A stretch of DNA of 64,000 nt, from positions 5,762,001 to 5,826,000 of the forward strand of contig NZ_CP040272.1 of the NCBI RefSeq assembly GCF_013393905.1, read 5' to 3'. Position 1 is the first letter of the stretch; every line of letters begins with the position of its first letter. The notes under the pieces were generated by a model. It was not told where the DNA came from. It did no database searches and saw only the letters and a list, made by a program, of their open reading frames with translations. Below are positions 1 through 8,569 of the stretch, piece after piece. The position numbers and the translations under genes were made by a program. This stretch comes from Nostoc sp. C052. GTDB lineage: Bacteria > Cyanobacteriota > Cyanobacteriia > Cyanobacteriales > Nostocaceae.

Positions 1-520
1 GCTGTGCCACCTCTTGGGGCGAACAAACTACCCCATCCAAACCAGATTCTTGAGCTAGCAGGGCCATTTCTAGAGCATATTCTGGTAACTCTAGGGGAAT
101 CTTTAAATCAAACGCCAACTGTCTAGCAGAAATGCTCGTTAGCAGAGTAATAGCAATTAACTTTGGTGGTTGTACACCTGCTTTTGCAGCCCCTTCCTGT
201 GCCGCCTCAGTTGCGGCTTTCAAGGCATCTCTACCAGCAGTGGCATGAATTGTCAGTAAATCCACTCCGTATTTAGCTGCACTCCGGCAAGCACCAGCAA
301 CGGTATTGGGGATATCATCAAACTTTAAATCTAAGAAAATGCGCTTTTGTCGAGACTTCAGCACTTCCAGAATTTTCGGGCCAGTGCTGGTAAACAACTC
401 TAAGCCAACTTTCCAAAAACCAACTTGCGGAAGTTGATCTATAAGAGCGATCGCACTTTCTACATCTGGCACATCCAAGGCTACAATCACTCGTTGTTCT
501 GCCTGTTCCCCATTCCCCAT
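1..520 (-). CDS. pyrF: Orotidine 5'-phosphate decarboxylase, 3' end cut by window edge
   Basis: Catalyses the last step of de novo UMP synthesis, decarboxylation of OMP, in the cytosol. The 173 codons visible open with MGNGEQAEQRVIVALDVPD. The barrel strand ALDVP and the catalytic-loop sequence DLKFDDIPNT (D-x-K-x-x-D, the charged active-site network of the family) are both present, followed by LLTIHATAG. The frame runs off the left edge before the C-terminal phosphate-binding part. ATG 520 is the first start after an in-frame TAG at 526-524, and it lies inside a run of GGGAATG heptamers. Only 21 bp separate it from tyrS upstream on the same strand, so the two are probably cotranscribed. Identity is firm; the exact start is less so because GTG 490 lies immediately before the conserved core. 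Confidence 0.93.
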   Translation of the reverse strand, partial: MGNGEQAEQRVIVALDVPDVESAIALIDQLPQVGFWKVGLELFTSTGPKILEVLKSRQKRIFLDLKFDDIPNTVAGACRSAAKYGVDLLTIHATAGRDALKAATEAAQEGAAKAGVQPPKLIAITLLTSISARQLAFDLKIPLELPEYALEMALLAQESGLDGVVCSPQEVAQ

Positions 521-537
521 TCCCTACTCCCTGCTCC
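506..537. repeat. STRR heptamers spanning the pyrF start
   Basis: On the minus strand the tyrS-pyrF gap and the first pyrF codons consist of GGGAATG/GGGAGTA-like heptamers, the STRR type of heterocystous cyanobacteria. The repeat supplies both the purine-rich ribosome-binding region and the ATG. Confidence 0.6.
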
Positions 538-541
538 TTAT

Positions 542-1864
542 TCAAACTAAACGCACAAATTTATTTTTCCCAACTTGTAAAACTTTACCTTGTAACTGGG
601 CGGGAGCATCGAAAGTGATATCAGCATCAGTGATGCGATCGCCATCTAAACGCACTCCCCCTTCTTGAATTTTCCGCTTTCCTTCGCCTGTACTTTTGCA
701 CAAGCCAGTGACATTGAGAATATACGCTAACTTCGTAGGAAACTGTTGTACGCCAGAAGAAAGAGAGAATTCTGGAACTGCACCTTCCTTGCCACCGCTT
801 TGGGCTGCTTCTTTTGCTTCTTGGGCTGCGGTTTCGCCGTGGTACTGCTTGACAACTTCATAAGCTAAGAGTGTTTGGCGATCGCGCGGATTTTCTGGCA
901 GTTGATCCAAAGGTAAATTTGTCAACAGTTCAAAATACTGTTCAAGTAGATGATCGGGAACTCCTTGTAACTTTTGGTACTTTTGCCCTGGGTGTTCTGA
1001 CAATCCGATATAATTACCTAAAGACTTGGACATTTTTTGCACTCCATCTGTGCCAATTAGAATTGGCAGCAGCATCCCAAATTGTGGCTTTTGTCCAAAA
1101 TGACGCTGCAAATCTCTGCCTACAGCAATGTTAAATTTCTGATCGGTTCCTCCTAATTCCACATCTGCCTCAACTGCAACCGAATCAAAACCTTGCATTA
1201 ACGGGTACAGGAACTCATGGATAAAAATCGGATTCTCTTTTTTATAGCGATCGGCAAATCCTTCTTTCGCTAACATCTGCCCCACCGTCATCGTGGAGAG
1301 TAACTCCAAAATTTTCTCTAAGTTTAGTTCAGAGAGCCATTCGGAGTTATAGCGCACCTCTAACCTTCCTGGTGTGTCAAAATCCAAGATAGGACGTACT
1401 TGGTCAAGATAAGTCTGAGCATTTTGTGCGACATCTGCTTCTGTAAGCTGACGACGCACTTCAGATTTACCAGTTGGATCGCCAATACGCGCTGTAAAAT
1501 CGCCAATAATTAAAACTGCTGTATGTCCTGCATCTTGAAATCCTCGCAGTTTTCGTACTGGTATGCTATGACCAAGATGAATATCAGTACCAGTAGGGTC
1601 AATCCCTAATTTGACCCTCAAAGGTTGATTTGTAGTTAGTAATAGCCTTTCTAGACTTTCGCTGTTAACATCAACTGATTGTGGGAAAACTTCTACTACA
1701 CCACGACGCAGCCAAGCAAAATCTTGCTCTTTAGTAAGAGATTCACTACTAGTTATGCTTTCTACTCTAGAAGTTAAGTTGGTTATATTCACTGGCAATT
1801 TATCCACTTTCTCATCCGCCAAACTACTATAATTGCAAAAAACTAACCGCCTTGCTTCAACCAA
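542..1864 (-). CDS. tyrS: Tyrosyl-tRNA synthetase
   Basis: Class I aminoacyl-tRNA synthetase that charges tRNA-Tyr in the cytosol. The HIGH signature is HLGH at residues 96-99 and the second signature is a canonical KMSKS at 277-281, as in the TyrZ-like branch. The tyrosine-binding region VELGGTDQKFN lies near 235-245, and an S4-like RNA-binding domain occupies about 375-440 (GEGKRKIQEGGVRLDG). The frame gives 440 residues, with roughly 50 residues before the conserved start region (DFAWLRRG). No internal Met lies in that stretch, but an in-frame GTG at Val25 could be the true start. It is divergent from the PBP gene (41 bp) and upstream of pyrF. Confidence 0.95.
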   Translation of the reverse strand: MVEARRLVFCNYSSLADEKVDKLPVNITNLTSRVESITSSESLTKEQDFAWLRRGVVEVFPQSVDVNSESLERLLLTTNQPLRVKLGIDPTGTDIHLGHSIPVRKLRGFQDAGHTAVLIIGDFTARIGDPTGKSEVRRQLTEADVAQNAQTYLDQVRPILDFDTPGRLEVRYNSEWLSELNLEKILELLSTMTVGQMLAKEGFADRYKKENPIFIHEFLYPLMQGFDSVAVEADVELGGTDQKFNIAVGRDLQRHFGQKPQFGMLLPILIGTDGVQKMSKSLGNYIGLSEHPGQKYQKLQGVPDHLLEQYFELLTNLPLDQLPENPRDRQTLLAYEVVKQYHGETAAQEAKEAAQSGGKEGAVPEFSLSSGVQQFPTKLAYILNVTGLCKSTGEGKRKIQEGGVRLDGDRITDADITFDAPAQLQGKVLQVGKNKFVRLV

Positions 1865-1905
1865 TCAATTACAGTTCAATTTACAAGTGAGGAAGTGAAA
1901 TAGCC

Positions 1906-3831
1906 GTGTCATCGTCTAGTGCTTTGGGAGATAAAAAGCCACAGGATCGGGCTTCATCAGGTTTTGAGTTTTTGAAAGGAGTCGGTCAGGTAACTGGCGG
2001 TACTCTCCTTTCAATCACCATGCTGGCAAGTTCCATTGTAGCCGGAGGACTAGTTGGTTTAGCCATCAGTTTCCGTAATTTGCCAGATGTGAGACAGCTA
2101 CGTAACTTCTTTCCCTCGGAAACGACTTACATTTATGACGTTAAGGGCAAACTCTTAACGAGTATCCACGGGGAAGCCAACCGGGAAGTCGTACCTCTAG
2201 ATAGAATTTCCCCAAATTTAAAACGGGCCGTGTTGGCAAGTGAAGATAGCCACTTTTACGATCACCACGGTATTAACCCCGTCGGTGTGGGACGTGCTGT
2301 GGTAGTTAATGCTGTAGCAGGTGGAGTCAAAGAGGGTGGCTCTACTGTTACTATGCAATTGGTAAAAAATCTGTTTTTGTCTCGCAAGCGCGCTTTTACC
2401 CGCAAGTTAGCTGAAGCTGTGCTAGCAATCCGGTTAGAGCAAATTCTCAATAAAGACCAAATATTAGAAATGTACCTCAATCAAGTTTATTGGGGTCATA
2501 ACAATTATGGTGTACAAACGGCAGCCCGCAGTTATTTTAATAAGTCATCAGAATATTTAAGCTTGGGTGAATCGGCAATGATGGCGGGTTTAATCCAAGC
2601 ACCAGAAGAATTCAGCCCGTTTGTGAGCATGAAGCTGGCAAAACAGAAGCAAAAAGAAGTGCTAGGACGGATGCTGGAATTGAACTGGATCAGCCAGTCA
2701 GACTATGACGATGCCCTCAAACAAGAAATCAAACTTGGGAGAATTAAATCCTTTCAAGGTAGTGCCTTACCTTATGTAACCAATACTGTAGCGCAGGAGT
2801 TAGCTAAGAAGTTTGGGCGTGAGACACTGCTCAAAGGCGGGATGCGGGTGCAAACTACAGTTGATGCCGACTTCCAAATCATGGCAGAAGAGACTGTTAC
2901 CAAGTGGCATAAAACACTTTTAGAGCAGGGATTATCTAAGAATCAAATGGCCCTAGTGGCAGTTGATCCACGTACGCATTTTATCAAAGCATTGGTGGGC
3001 GGTATAGATCCTAAGACCAGTGAATTTAATCGTGCAACTCAAGCTCAACGGCAGCCCGGATCTTCTTTTAAACCCTTTGTATATTATACTGCTTTCGCTA
3101 GTGGTAAATATGCGCCAGATTCAACGGTGGAAGATTCTCCAGTCAGCTATCGAGATGGTAACGGTTGGTACTCTCCGAGAAATTATGATAATACCTTTAG
3201 GGGATCAATGCCAATCCGCACAGCTTTAGCCCAATCACGAAATATTCCCGTGATCAAGGTTGGTAAGGCTGTGGGGATGAATAGGGTGATCGAAACCTGT
3301 CGTACCTTGGGTATTACGAGTCCGATGGAACCTGTGACTTCCTTGCCACTTGGAGCAATTGGTGTAACACCTCTGGAAATGGCTAGTGCTTATGCTACCT
3401 TCGCTAACTATGGTTGGCAATCTCCACCAACTGTAATTGCCCGTGTCACTGATAGTAGTGGTAATGTCTTGCTGGATAACACCCCTAAACCGCAGCTAGT
3501 CCTCGATCCTTGGGCATCAGCAGCAATTATCGATGTGATGCGATCGGTAATCTCTGAGGGTACTGGTAAAGGTGCTGCGATCGGTCGCCCAGCCGCGGGG
3601 AAGACGGGAACAACATCATCAGAAAAAGATATTTGGTTTGTGGGTACTGTACCACAGTTAACAACTGCTGTCTGGGTAGGAAGAGACGACAACAGACAGT
3701 TAGCTGACCATGCTACAGGTGGTGTTATGGTCGCTCCCATTTGGAAAGATTTTATGGAGAAGGCACTTAAAAACGTACCAGTAGAAAACTTCAAGCCACC
3801 TTCGCAGTTTTCTCGTCCCAAGTCACAATAA
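1906..3831 (+). CDS. Class A penicillin-binding protein (transglycosylase/transpeptidase, PBP1A type)
   Basis: Bifunctional peptidoglycan synthase anchored in the inner membrane. A short cytoplasmic tail precedes one membrane segment at about 31-55. The GT51 glycosyltransferase domain follows, with catalytic Glu113 in SEDSHFY, GGSTVTMQLVKN at 144-155 and RKLAEAVLAIRLE at 166-178. The transpeptidase domain has all three motifs: SSFK (Ser386-Lys389), SRN (444-446) and KTGT (566-569). At 641 residues it is a normal length without long C-terminal extensions. The start is GTG 1906, preceded by GAGGAAG. Cyanobacteria carry several PBP1A paralogues, so I give no symbol. A short ATCCAAA-type inverted repeat follows the stop. 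Confidence 0.95.
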   Translation: MSSSSALGDKKPQDRASSGFEFLKGVGQVTGGTLLSITMLASSIVAGGLVGLAISFRNLPDVRQLRNFFPSETTYIYDVKGKLLTSIHGEANREVVPLDRISPNLKRAVLASEDSHFYDHHGINPVGVGRAVVVNAVAGGVKEGGSTVTMQLVKNLFLSRKRAFTRKLAEAVLAIRLEQILNKDQILEMYLNQVYWGHNNYGVQTAARSYFNKSSEYLSLGESAMMAGLIQAPEEFSPFVSMKLAKQKQKEVLGRMLELNWISQSDYDDALKQEIKLGRIKSFQGSALPYVTNTVAQELAKKFGRETLLKGGMRVQTTVDADFQIMAEETVTKWHKTLLEQGLSKNQMALVAVDPRTHFIKALVGGIDPKTSEFNRATQAQRQPGSSFKPFVYYTAFASGKYAPDSTVEDSPVSYRDGNGWYSPRNYDNTFRGSMPIRTALAQSRNIPVIKVGKAVGMNRVIETCRTLGITSPMEPVTSLPLGAIGVTPLEMASAYATFANYGWQSPPTVIARVTDSSGNVLLDNTPKPQLVLDPWASAAIIDVMRSVISEGTGKGAAIGRPAAGKTGTTSSEKDIWFVGTVPQLTTAVWVGRDDNRQLADHATGGVMVAPIWKDFMEKALKNVPVENFKPPSQFSRPKSQ

Positions 3832-3899
3832 TTTTGGATTTTAGATAGCATCTTGGATTTTGGATTTACAATTAATCCAAAATCTAAAATCTAAAATCG
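3832..3899. repeat. ATCCAAA-type inverted repeat after the PBP gene
   Basis: TTTTGGATTTTAGA and TTGGATTTTGGATTT on the left face TAATCCAAAATCTAAAATCT on the right, forming an AT-rich imperfect hairpin directly after the PBP stop codon. It belongs to the TTTTGGA/ATCCAAA heptamer family also seen at 19352-19540 and could act as a weak terminator. Confidence 0.6.
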
Positions 3900-3900
3900 A

Positions 3901-4124
3901 CTAGTACAACACGGCGTAAATAAACCACCCTTTCCAAATCAATGAAACGCTTACGCTGTATTAATTTTGAATTTTGTTAGCGTAGCGTAAAGCCTTCTCT
4001 ACGAGAAACGGTATGAGAACGCTATGACGTAGTCCCCGTACCCTTACAGGGAAGCAAGCTACGCTTTTAGCGTCTCGTAGATAGCGTCATTTTGAATTTT
4101 TTTAATTCCGCCTTGCGGTACTAG
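3901..4124. mobile_element. MITE-like element, copy 1, carrying a nested insertion
   Basis: The left end CTAGTACAACACGGCG (3901-3916) and right end CGCCTTGCGGTACTAG (4109-4124) are imperfect terminal inverted repeats. The same ends and body occur as a 97-bp copy at 50587-50683. Copy 1 is longer because 113 bp are inserted in its body at 3976-4088. It has no coding capacity, so any movement would need a transposase in trans. The right end overlaps the DUF1825 stop codon. Confidence 0.75.
3976..4088. mobile_element. 113-bp repeat nested in MITE copy 1
   Basis: GTTAGCGTAGCGTAAAGCC begins a GC-richer block with several internal palindromes. It is flanked by the 12-bp direct repeat ATTTTGAATTTT at 3964-3975 and 4089-4100. 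The shorter MITE copy lacks the block. A diverged relative in reverse orientation lies at about 34793-34920, sharing GACGCTAAAAGCGTAGCTTG and GAGAAGGCTTTACGCT. Confidence 0.7.
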
Positions 4125-4444
4125 GTTTGTTTTTCTAGCTCGGCTTTCATCCGTTCTAAAGTAAGGTGCATTTGGTCAAACATTTGTTGCGGGGTTACAC
4201 CAAACTGACCTAATTGTGTTTTTAGCTGTTCTACTGTCATTTGCGCCATGAAATCTTCTGATAACTCGAAGCGCTTCATAAAGATGCGGTATCGATCCAT
4301 CATGGTTTCCATTTGCTCAATAAACAGCTTTTTGCCTTCGCGGTCAAATTTGCCGTAGCCGTTGCCAAGCTTGATCAGCGCTTGATAATCCTCAAACAGC
4401 TGTTTTGCTTCTTGTTGAACTATCTCAGAATCGAAGAATCCCAT
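4121..4444 (-). CDS. DUF1825 family protein
   Basis: A 107-residue all-helical cytosolic protein of a family I know as conserved across cyanobacteria (MGFFDSEIVQQEAKQLFEDY at the N-terminus, then FDREGKKLFIEQMETMMDRY). No catalytic motif is visible and its function is unknown. It starts at ATG 4444 and ends ...ERMKAELEKQT. Its TAG stop (4123-4121) lies inside the terminal CTAG of the MITE-like element, so insertion of that element probably redefined the C-terminus. It is a stand-alone minus-strand gene. Confidence 0.85.
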   Translation of the reverse strand: MGFFDSEIVQQEAKQLFEDYQALIKLGNGYGKFDREGKKLFIEQMETMMDRYRIFMKRFELSEDFMAQMTVEQLKTQLGQFGVTPQQMFDQMHLTLERMKAELEKQT

Positions 4445-4570
4445 ATTGCTTATATTAAACTGAGCGCCCAGACTCAGCAGCTTAATAGTTTTACTTCTAT
4501 TTATTATTTTAGTCTAGGAGAGTAATCTAGTCACGAAGCTTCGGTTTTAGTACGGTTTGTTACCGAAATT

Positions 4571-5503
4571 TCAACACTTGACTTGAGAACGTTTCCCATT
4601 GCTAAATCGACTTAATAAAGCTGCAATACTCAGAGCTTTTGCCATTGATTTCGGATTGGTGTTTTCACCTGGTTGAATTTTCAGTCCGGGAGCGTATTTC
4701 AGAGCTAGTGAATCTTGCGGGTTAAGTTTTAATGCTTGACGGATGTAAACCCTGCCCATACCAATAAATTGCTGTTTTAGATGTACCAAACCTAATAATG
4801 CATAATAGTTGCTGTTGTTTGGCTCTAACTTGATAGCATCGCGCAGTTCTTGCACAGCTAGGGCCCAGTTGGCTAGCCGGACGTACTCAATAGCTCGCTG
4901 GTAGTGACGTTGAGCGTAGTTTGTCAAAAGTGGTTGGACATTAGTTTTTTCATTTAATGTCAATTCAACTGGCTTGACTTCTATTTGAGGGATGATGCGA
5001 ACAGCTTTTTGTGGTGAGAACAGGTCAGGTTTATGCAATTGTAAGTAAACTAAATTCAGTATGCTAATTTGTTGTGTAACTTGATAAAACTGATGGAGTG
5101 ATTTGTATTGAGCTTCTGCGTAGGAGGCGATCGCTTCTTCGTAAAACAATTGTGCTTGAGGTGGAGACATTTCCCTAATTTCCTCAGCTATGGTATTTTG
5201 GGCACACAAAGCTTGCTTTTGTAACACTCTTGCGTCCGATCGCAGCATGGCTATGGCAATCAAGCGCTTGTGTCGATGTTTGAGTTGTTCATAAGCTGGA
5301 TTGATTAAATAGCTAAGTATTGCCGTTGCTAATTGTTGGTCTGGATTGCAGCTTTTGGCATAGCGATCGGGATGTAGCAGCTTTGCTAAAGTGTGATAGC
5401 GTTTAAAAATCTGGCGATCGTCAGCACTGACAGAAATTCCTAGCACAGCGTAAGGATCGTAAAGCTGTTCAAGCCATTTTGGTGGTAGGAAAATCTGTGA
5501 CAT
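4571..5503 (-). CDS. J-domain protein with TPR repeats
   Basis: A 310-residue protein with an N-terminal J-domain (about 16-75): DPYAVLGISVSADDRQIFKR, then the HPD tripeptide at 44-46 that stimulates the DnaK ATPase. The first half continues as helical linker. From about 200 two TPR-like units appear (RAIEYVRLANWALAVQELRD; YYALLGLVHLKQQ), ending in a short basic tail. No zinc-finger region is present, so this is a class III (DnaJ-like) co-chaperone rather than DnaJ itself. The client is unknown; cyanobacterial genomes carry several such proteins. It is a lone minus-strand gene. Confidence 0.85.
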   Translation of the reverse strand: MSQIFLPPKWLEQLYDPYAVLGISVSADDRQIFKRYHTLAKLLHPDRYAKSCNPDQQLATAILSYLINPAYEQLKHRHKRLIAIAMLRSDARVLQKQALCAQNTIAEEIREMSPPQAQLFYEEAIASYAEAQYKSLHQFYQVTQQISILNLVYLQLHKPDLFSPQKAVRIIPQIEVKPVELTLNEKTNVQPLLTNYAQRHYQRAIEYVRLANWALAVQELRDAIKLEPNNSNYYALLGLVHLKQQFIGMGRVYIRQALKLNPQDSLALKYAPGLKIQPGENTNPKSMAKALSIAALLSRFSNGKRSQVKC

Positions 5504-5792
5504 CGTAGTAATCGATCCGTTGAAAACTTAAAATTAGCATCAAAGGTCAATGCACAGTCATGTGAAACTTACTCAAATTTCTTCAAATTGGGGATTAGAC
5601 ATCTGGTGAAAAAGAATTGTTTTGACGTAGCACTGCTACGTCTCTACAAGGGTTCTGGATAACGCATCTTTAATTTCTGGAGATGTTTATTGGGAACTGG
5701 GGATTGGGAAGATTTAGTTAGGAATGAATTGTTTCTGCGCCTTTTGACTGTCTTATTGTAGAAACTATGGTGTTGGTAGATTTATTAGAAAT
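5504..5792. other. Intergenic region with one palindromic repeat
   Basis: Divergent promoter region between the J-domain gene and the TM2 gene. It contains GACGTAGCACTGCTACGTC (5624-5642), a near-perfect palindrome followed by TCTACAAG, a tail shared with the hairpin repeats at 45362 and 60689. I see no other structure. Confidence 0.5.
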
Positions 5793-6167
5793 ATGTTCAC
5801 TAAGCGCAAAAACCGAAGTATTGCTGCTGTTCTAGCTTTTTCTGGCACGTTGACAATTGCAGGATGGCATAAATTTTATCTAGGACAGCCAGTGTGGGGT
5901 ATTTTATATTTTTTGCTTTCCTGGACGCCTATACCCAGGGTAGCCAGTGCGATTGAGGGAGTTTGGTATTTAGCTCAAGACGAAGAAGCTTTCGATCGCA
6001 ATTTTAATCTAGGGAAGTCAGCAGCAAGAAACTCACAAAAGGTGATTAATCAGGTAGGAGCGATCGCTGATGCAATGCGGGAATTAGATGCTTTGCGTCA
6101 GGATGGACTGATTTCAGAGTATGAATTTGAGCAAAAGCGCCGCCAATTGCTAGACCAGATTTCTTGA
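5793..6167 (+). CDS. TM2 domain protein with C-terminal SHOCT-like segment
   Basis: A 124-residue protein. Residues 8-55 form a TM2-type pair of membrane helices (SIAAVLAFSGTLTIAGWHKF, then YLGQPVWGILYFLLSW, with the family's G-x-H-x-F-Y-L-G core). Residues about 98-124 (ELDALRQDGLISEYEFEQKR) match the SHOCT pattern, a short amphipathic helix thought to mediate oligomerisation. Function is unknown. The next gene starts 14 bp after the stop, so the two are likely cotranscribed. Confidence 0.8.
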   Translation: MFTKRKNRSIAAVLAFSGTLTIAGWHKFYLGQPVWGILYFLLSWTPIPRVASAIEGVWYLAQDEEAFDRNFNLGKSAARNSQKVINQVGAIADAMRELDALRQDGLISEYEFEQKRRQLLDQIS

Positions 6168-6181
6168 GGTGAGCGACAATC

Positions 6182-6715
6182 ATGAATAACTGGCTACCTT
6201 TAAACTCCAGGCTGCAAAAACTCCGCGCCAAGCTCCTCAACGATCCCTACTATCGCCTACAATCTGGGGAAGAAATTCAGATAGCGGCCAAATTAGGTAT
6301 CCGCATTGATGCTAATCAAGCAACTGTAGATGATTGGTTACGCTTACCAGGTTTGTCAATTCACCAAGCGCGATCGCTTGTGGAACTTTCCCGTTCGGGT
6401 GTGAAATTTTACTGTATTGAAGATATTGCTGCGGCTTTGGGTATGCCAGCGCCGCGTCTGGAGCCATTAAAGCCTCTGCTGAATTTTATTTACTATGACC
6501 ACGAATCTTTAGAAAGTCCGACGCATTTAGTTAACCCGAACACCGCAACTGTTGAAAAATTAGCACAAATTCCATTTATAGATTTGTCTCTAGCGCAAGC
6601 TATGGTGCAAAATCGGCAATCAGCCGGGCCTTATCATAACCTAGCTGATTTCCAACGACGCTTGGAGTTAACTGGGGATGCGATCGCTCAGTTGATGTAT
6701 TATTTAACGTTTTAG
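6182..6715 (+). CDS. ComEA-like helix-hairpin-helix protein
   Basis: A 177-residue protein with two helix-hairpin-helix blocks: IDANQATVDDWLRLPGLSIH near 39-58 and LVNPNTATVEKLAQIPFIDL near 118-137. The N-x-A-[TS]-x-x-E/D-L-x-x-[IL]-P/G pattern is that of ComEA-type DNA-binding domains used in DNA uptake. There is no signal peptide or membrane anchor, so unlike classical ComEA it may act in the cytosol; a role in competence is only inferred. Its stop codon overlaps that of the convergent lepB gene by 3 bp. Confidence 0.8.
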   Translation: MNNWLPLNSRLQKLRAKLLNDPYYRLQSGEEIQIAAKLGIRIDANQATVDDWLRLPGLSIHQARSLVELSRSGVKFYCIEDIAAALGMPAPRLEPLKPLLNFIYYDHESLESPTHLVNPNTATVEKLAQIPFIDLSLAQAMVQNRQSAGPYHNLADFQRRLELTGDAIAQLMYYLTF

Positions 6716-7284
6716 ATAAACCCAATGCGATCGAGAGGCCAAAAGCGAAATGTTGCCCGACCGATGACATTTTTTCTGGGTAAAAAGCCCCAATAGCGAG
6801 AGTCATTACTATCGTTGCGGTTATCTCCCATGACAAAAAATTCGTCTTCTGGGACTTTCACTGGTTGATATGGCTGATTTGGGGGTTCAGCGATGTAGTC
6901 TTCTGCCAAGGGTTGACCGTTGAGGTAGACTTTGCCAGAATCAACACTAATTACCTCACCTGGTTCGCCAATAACCCGCTTGATAAAGGCTTGGTCTTTG
7001 GGATATCCTCGACGTTGTAGTTCTGCGGGTGGCTGAAAAACAACAATATCCCCAGTTATAGGAGGGTGAAAATGGTAGGAGATTTTTTCAACTACCAAGC
7101 GATCGCCTGTATGTAAGGTAGGCAACATTGAGTCAGAAGGTATATAACGGGGTTCAGCAATAAAAGTCCTGATTAAGAATGCCAAACACAGTGCGATCGC
7201 AATTAAAATCAGATTTTCTTGCGAACTACGCCATACTTTTAACGATGCACGTTCTTCTTTTGCATCACTTTCGTGAGGAACCAT
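6712..7284 (-). CDS. lepB: Signal peptidase I
   Basis: Membrane-bound serine protease that removes signal peptides from secreted proteins. One N-terminal membrane segment (about 24-42) is followed by PSDSMLPTL with catalytic Ser52 and by FIKRVIG with the general-base Lys102. The conserved GDNRNDSNDSRYWG box lies near 153-166. At 190 residues it is the usual cyanobacterial single-anchor form. ATG 7284 is the start. Cyanobacteria usually have two LepB paralogues and I cannot tell which this is. The upstream region contains TATAAT (7378-7383 on the minus strand) as a possible -10 box. Confidence 0.95.
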   Translation of the reverse strand: MVPHESDAKEERASLKVWRSSQENLILIAIALCLAFLIRTFIAEPRYIPSDSMLPTLHTGDRLVVEKISYHFHPPITGDIVVFQPPAELQRRGYPKDQAFIKRVIGEPGEVISVDSGKVYLNGQPLAEDYIAEPPNQPYQPVKVPEDEFFVMGDNRNDSNDSRYWGFLPRKNVIGRATFRFWPLDRIGFI

Positions 7285-7582
7285 AAAAATTTCTAGCCAC
7301 TTTCAGAAGTTAGACAAATACCTTGATTATTGTGACTCAAAAGGTATATGTAAGATGAAAACTGGGTTTAGAGTCAAATTATACAAGTATTAAATACTAC
7401 ACTTGTCGCATATAGTGGAGATCGGCAAAAATATTGTCAAAAACTATGATCTGTCTAAGAAAATATAAGCTAATAATTACGATTGCTAAATAGATGATTA
7501 AAAATCATAATTCTAATTGATGTAATTATAAGGCAAGTTATGAAGCAAGACTGAGTTGCAAGAAAATATATTTTATCGAAAC

Positions 7583-7781
7583 AGAATTCAGGAGTCAGGA
7601 GTCAGAATGGGCTAAAACTTGGCTATCCGCTAACAGAATTAATTTTGATAGCGCAGCAGTAGCGAGTCTACGAGCGTCACGAAAGAGTGGATAGCACGCT
7701 CAAAGATTGGCTTTGCGCGTCGCCATCGAGCGTCTTCATTCTGACTCCTGTTAGCGTAGCCCATTCTGACTTCTGAATTCT
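7583..7781. repeat. 199-bp inverted-repeat element with heptamer-variable arms
   Basis: The left arm reads AGAATTCAGGAGTCAGGAGT then CAGAATGGGCTA. The right arm, read as its complement, is AGAATTCAGAAGTCAGAATG then GGCTA. The arms match except that the left one has one extra GGAGTCA heptamer. A partial second right arm (CATTCTGACTCCTG) lies at 7737-7750. The interior is rich in GAGCGTC/TAGCG blocks like those in the 3976-4088 repeat. Confidence 0.65.
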
Positions 7782-8552
7782 TCTTTAATCTGATATTGTT
7801 AAGTTATATTACATAAAATAAATCAAGACTTAAATTTACTTTTAAATGCAAGAATCTAGTTAAACAAAATATCATTAGTAAGAAATATTACATACAAATC
7901 TAGACTTTAATGCTTTTATAGTTCTAAATGCCAATACCAATTAAGATTTAAAAAATTGTTTGATATTAATATACATGCGATTAAGTTCCGTAATTATACG
8001 GTGACAGGACAAATTAAACTGTACTATTAATTAAGATATAAATATCCTTAAGTTATCGAGAAAAACATTAGCAGACAGAAAGCTACTAGCAATTTCGGCT
8101 AAAGTATCAGCATCTAAAAGATAACTAAGCTGCTGACAGAATTATTTTTGCTGAATGAGTCAAAAATATCTAGATTAACGAATAAGTGCCCCTTGGCAAT
8201 GAGAAACTATATTGAATCAATTTTCGTCTGCCTATTTCATAGAAAGTACAAGGAAACATTCTGTCAGTTGAAAACTTAACTTTTTCTTAAAAAGGAAGCA
8301 ATGGCAGCAGGCAGTAGAATATATCCTATCAAGAATAGAACTTAATAGTTGACTAAACTCTTTTTTGAAAGATACTCCACCCCTTGTAAGTAGTTTTGTA
8401 TGTTAATCGAATAACTCACTAGGTTGTAAATTATACACCTTGTTCGTGAGAGAGTCTGCCTATTTTCTCGATTCTAAATTTCCGTTAGTCCCAATTCCAA
8501 TTTTCGGGATTACCAGAAAGCAATTTTATCTAAAAATATCTGAAAAATCTGC

Positions 8553-8569
8553 TATGACGTACCGTCATA
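8553..8569. promoter_or_regulatory. Perfect palindrome, possible operator
   Basis: TATGACG-TAC-CGTCATA is a perfect 7-bp inverted repeat with a 3-bp centre, ending 38 bp before the deacetylase GTG. Its position fits an operator or activator site, but it matches no regulator that I can name. Confidence 0.45.

Noticed and set aside
3408..3851. 147-codon minus-strand frame
   Set aside because: It lies antisense to the transpeptidase domain of the PBP gene and shows no conserved motif.
7387..7400. GTATTAAATACTAC, a GTA-N8-TAC match upstream of lepB
   Set aside because: No TA-N3-T box lies 22-23 bp away on either strand, and a TATAAT sits too close on the minus strand. It is probably a chance match in AT-rich DNA.
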